A DNA stretch of 64,000 nucleotides, from the NCBI GenBank assembly GCA_002794735.1, contig NBAZ01000013.1:62001-126000 (forward strand), given 5' to 3'. The notes under the pieces are model-generated. The model did not search any database. It was not told where the DNA came from and saw only the letters and a list, made by a program, of their open reading frames with translations. Positions 63,701 to 64,000 of the stretch are shown here, piece after piece. The position numbers and the translations under genes were made by a program. The DNA comes from Pyrrhoderma lamaoense. Lineage: Eukaryota; Basidiomycota; Agaricomycetes; Hymenochaetales; Hymenochaetaceae. The stretch's first letter is position 1. Every line of letters begins with the position of its first letter.

Positions 63701-63924
63701 TGAGATATACTTCATTCTCCTTCTCCTTCCCTTTCTCCTGTATCTTACGCTGGCCATCGAGGAGTGTGTGGATACCCTGAATTCGATCATTAGCCATAAT
63801 ATAGCGATTGAAGAAGAAGAAAATTATGTCACCTCTGATGCGCATCTGTTTGACTCTTCTTTGATAGTTTCCTTGATTTCTTCCGTTTTGGTGCTCTTTG
63901 AGGTTTTGGATCATGTTTCACCAT
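60786..63924 (-). pseudogene. K14, chimeric FunK1-type kinase, dead
   Basis: Reads leftward: exon 1 63924-63833; exon 2 about 63777-63070; exon 3 about 62980-62830; exon 4 about 62795-62095; HRD exon about 62045-61895; C-lobe exon about 61842-61190; last exon to the ancestral stop at 60786. The 5' part (to about 63370) is nearly identical to K10, while the 3' part resembles class III (VVGRKA tail, shared 3' flank). Lesions: one base lost near 63360 (GG to G); a small insertion near 63140 that breaks the HWYN region; a stop in the N-lobe where VIIKDFWP reads KDF-stop-P (TGG to TGA, near 62527); a stop near 62248; the catalytic loop reads VHRELSPSN, so the catalytic Asp is Glu; a frame loss right after GDLEFAKR near 61925; the last frame runs past its ancestral stop. 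Confidence 0.82.
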
Positions 63925-64000
63925 GGTGGTAAAGGTGTGTGGTTTCACAGAGGGTGGTGGCAGGAGAGAAAAAGCAGTCACATAACACAGTGTGCTTACG
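63925..64000 (-). promoter_or_regulatory. Upstream region of K14, cut by the window edge
   Basis: Reverse complement of the K10 upstream region (about 42453-42528): the ACACACCTTTACCACC leader and the CACTGTGTTATGTGACTGC word are both kept. Confidence 0.5.

Noticed and set aside
1..64000. CRISPR array, prokaryotic operon or phage content
   Set aside because: No short regularly spaced repeats, no ribosome-binding-site spacing, and introns throughout; the window is eukaryotic.

Overview
The window looks like nuclear DNA of a filamentous fungus, most likely a basidiomycete of the Agaricomycetes. The evidence is that almost every coding exon belongs to the fungal-specific FunK1-type protein kinase family (Pkinase_fungal), the genes are cut by many short GT-AG introns of about 44-60 nt, and the spacers are AT-rich. 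I see no bacterial-style operons, tRNA genes, rRNA genes or CRISPR arrays. The taxonomic call rests on family knowledge, not on a marker gene.

The region is a FunK1 gene nursery and graveyard. I count fourteen recognisable copies, here named K1 to K14: K1 516-3853 (+), K2 4377-7446 (-), K3 8723-11722 (+), K4 12512-15355 (-), K5 19295-22257 (+), K6 22871-26000 (+), K7 29330-32343 (+), K8 32757-35917 (+), K9 38267-41180 (-), K10 42529-45540 (+), K11 45954-49107 (+), K12 51700-54755 (+), K13 56202-59320 (-), K14 60786-63924 (-). There are also four small relics (R1 to R4). The common plan is seven exons: a short basic first exon; a long N-terminal exon; a constant 52-codon exon; the kinase N-lobe exon with VIIKDYWP; a constant 161-nt exon carrying HRDLSxxN and GDLEFA; the C-lobe exon with HDLESIWW; and a basic last exon carrying ITRSM. 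K13 (924 aa) reads through without a break. K5 (862 aa) does so if one extra 47-nt intron is accepted. K12 is open from exon 2 onward. The rest carry frameshifts, stops or lost catalytic residues.

Three subfamilies can be told apart. Class I (K1-K4, K12, K13) tends to sit in convergent pairs: K1/K2, K3/K4 and K12/K13. Classes II (K5, K7, K10) and III (K6, K8, K11) always occur as a head-to-tail II-III cassette about 7 kb long, present three times in the same orientation. The second and third cassettes (about 28.8-36.2 and 42.0-49.3 kb) are recent near-identical duplicates. K9 is a divergent loner and K14 looks chimeric.

Non-kinase content is small. There are three copies of an LTR-like repeat (15.5-16.1, 26.4-26.9 and 55.35-56.04 kb); one splits a kinase relic and one sits in a cassette flank whose sister copy lacks it. 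A broken fragment resembling NAD-specific glutamate dehydrogenase lies at 37.1-37.9 kb, with a possible second scrap at 17.2 kb. Several promoter-plus-exon-1 remnants have no gene behind them.

Many breaks are single-base losses in short homopolymers, so some pseudogene calls could be assembly errors. Copies with changed catalytic residues (K4, K14) or substitution-type stops are safer calls.
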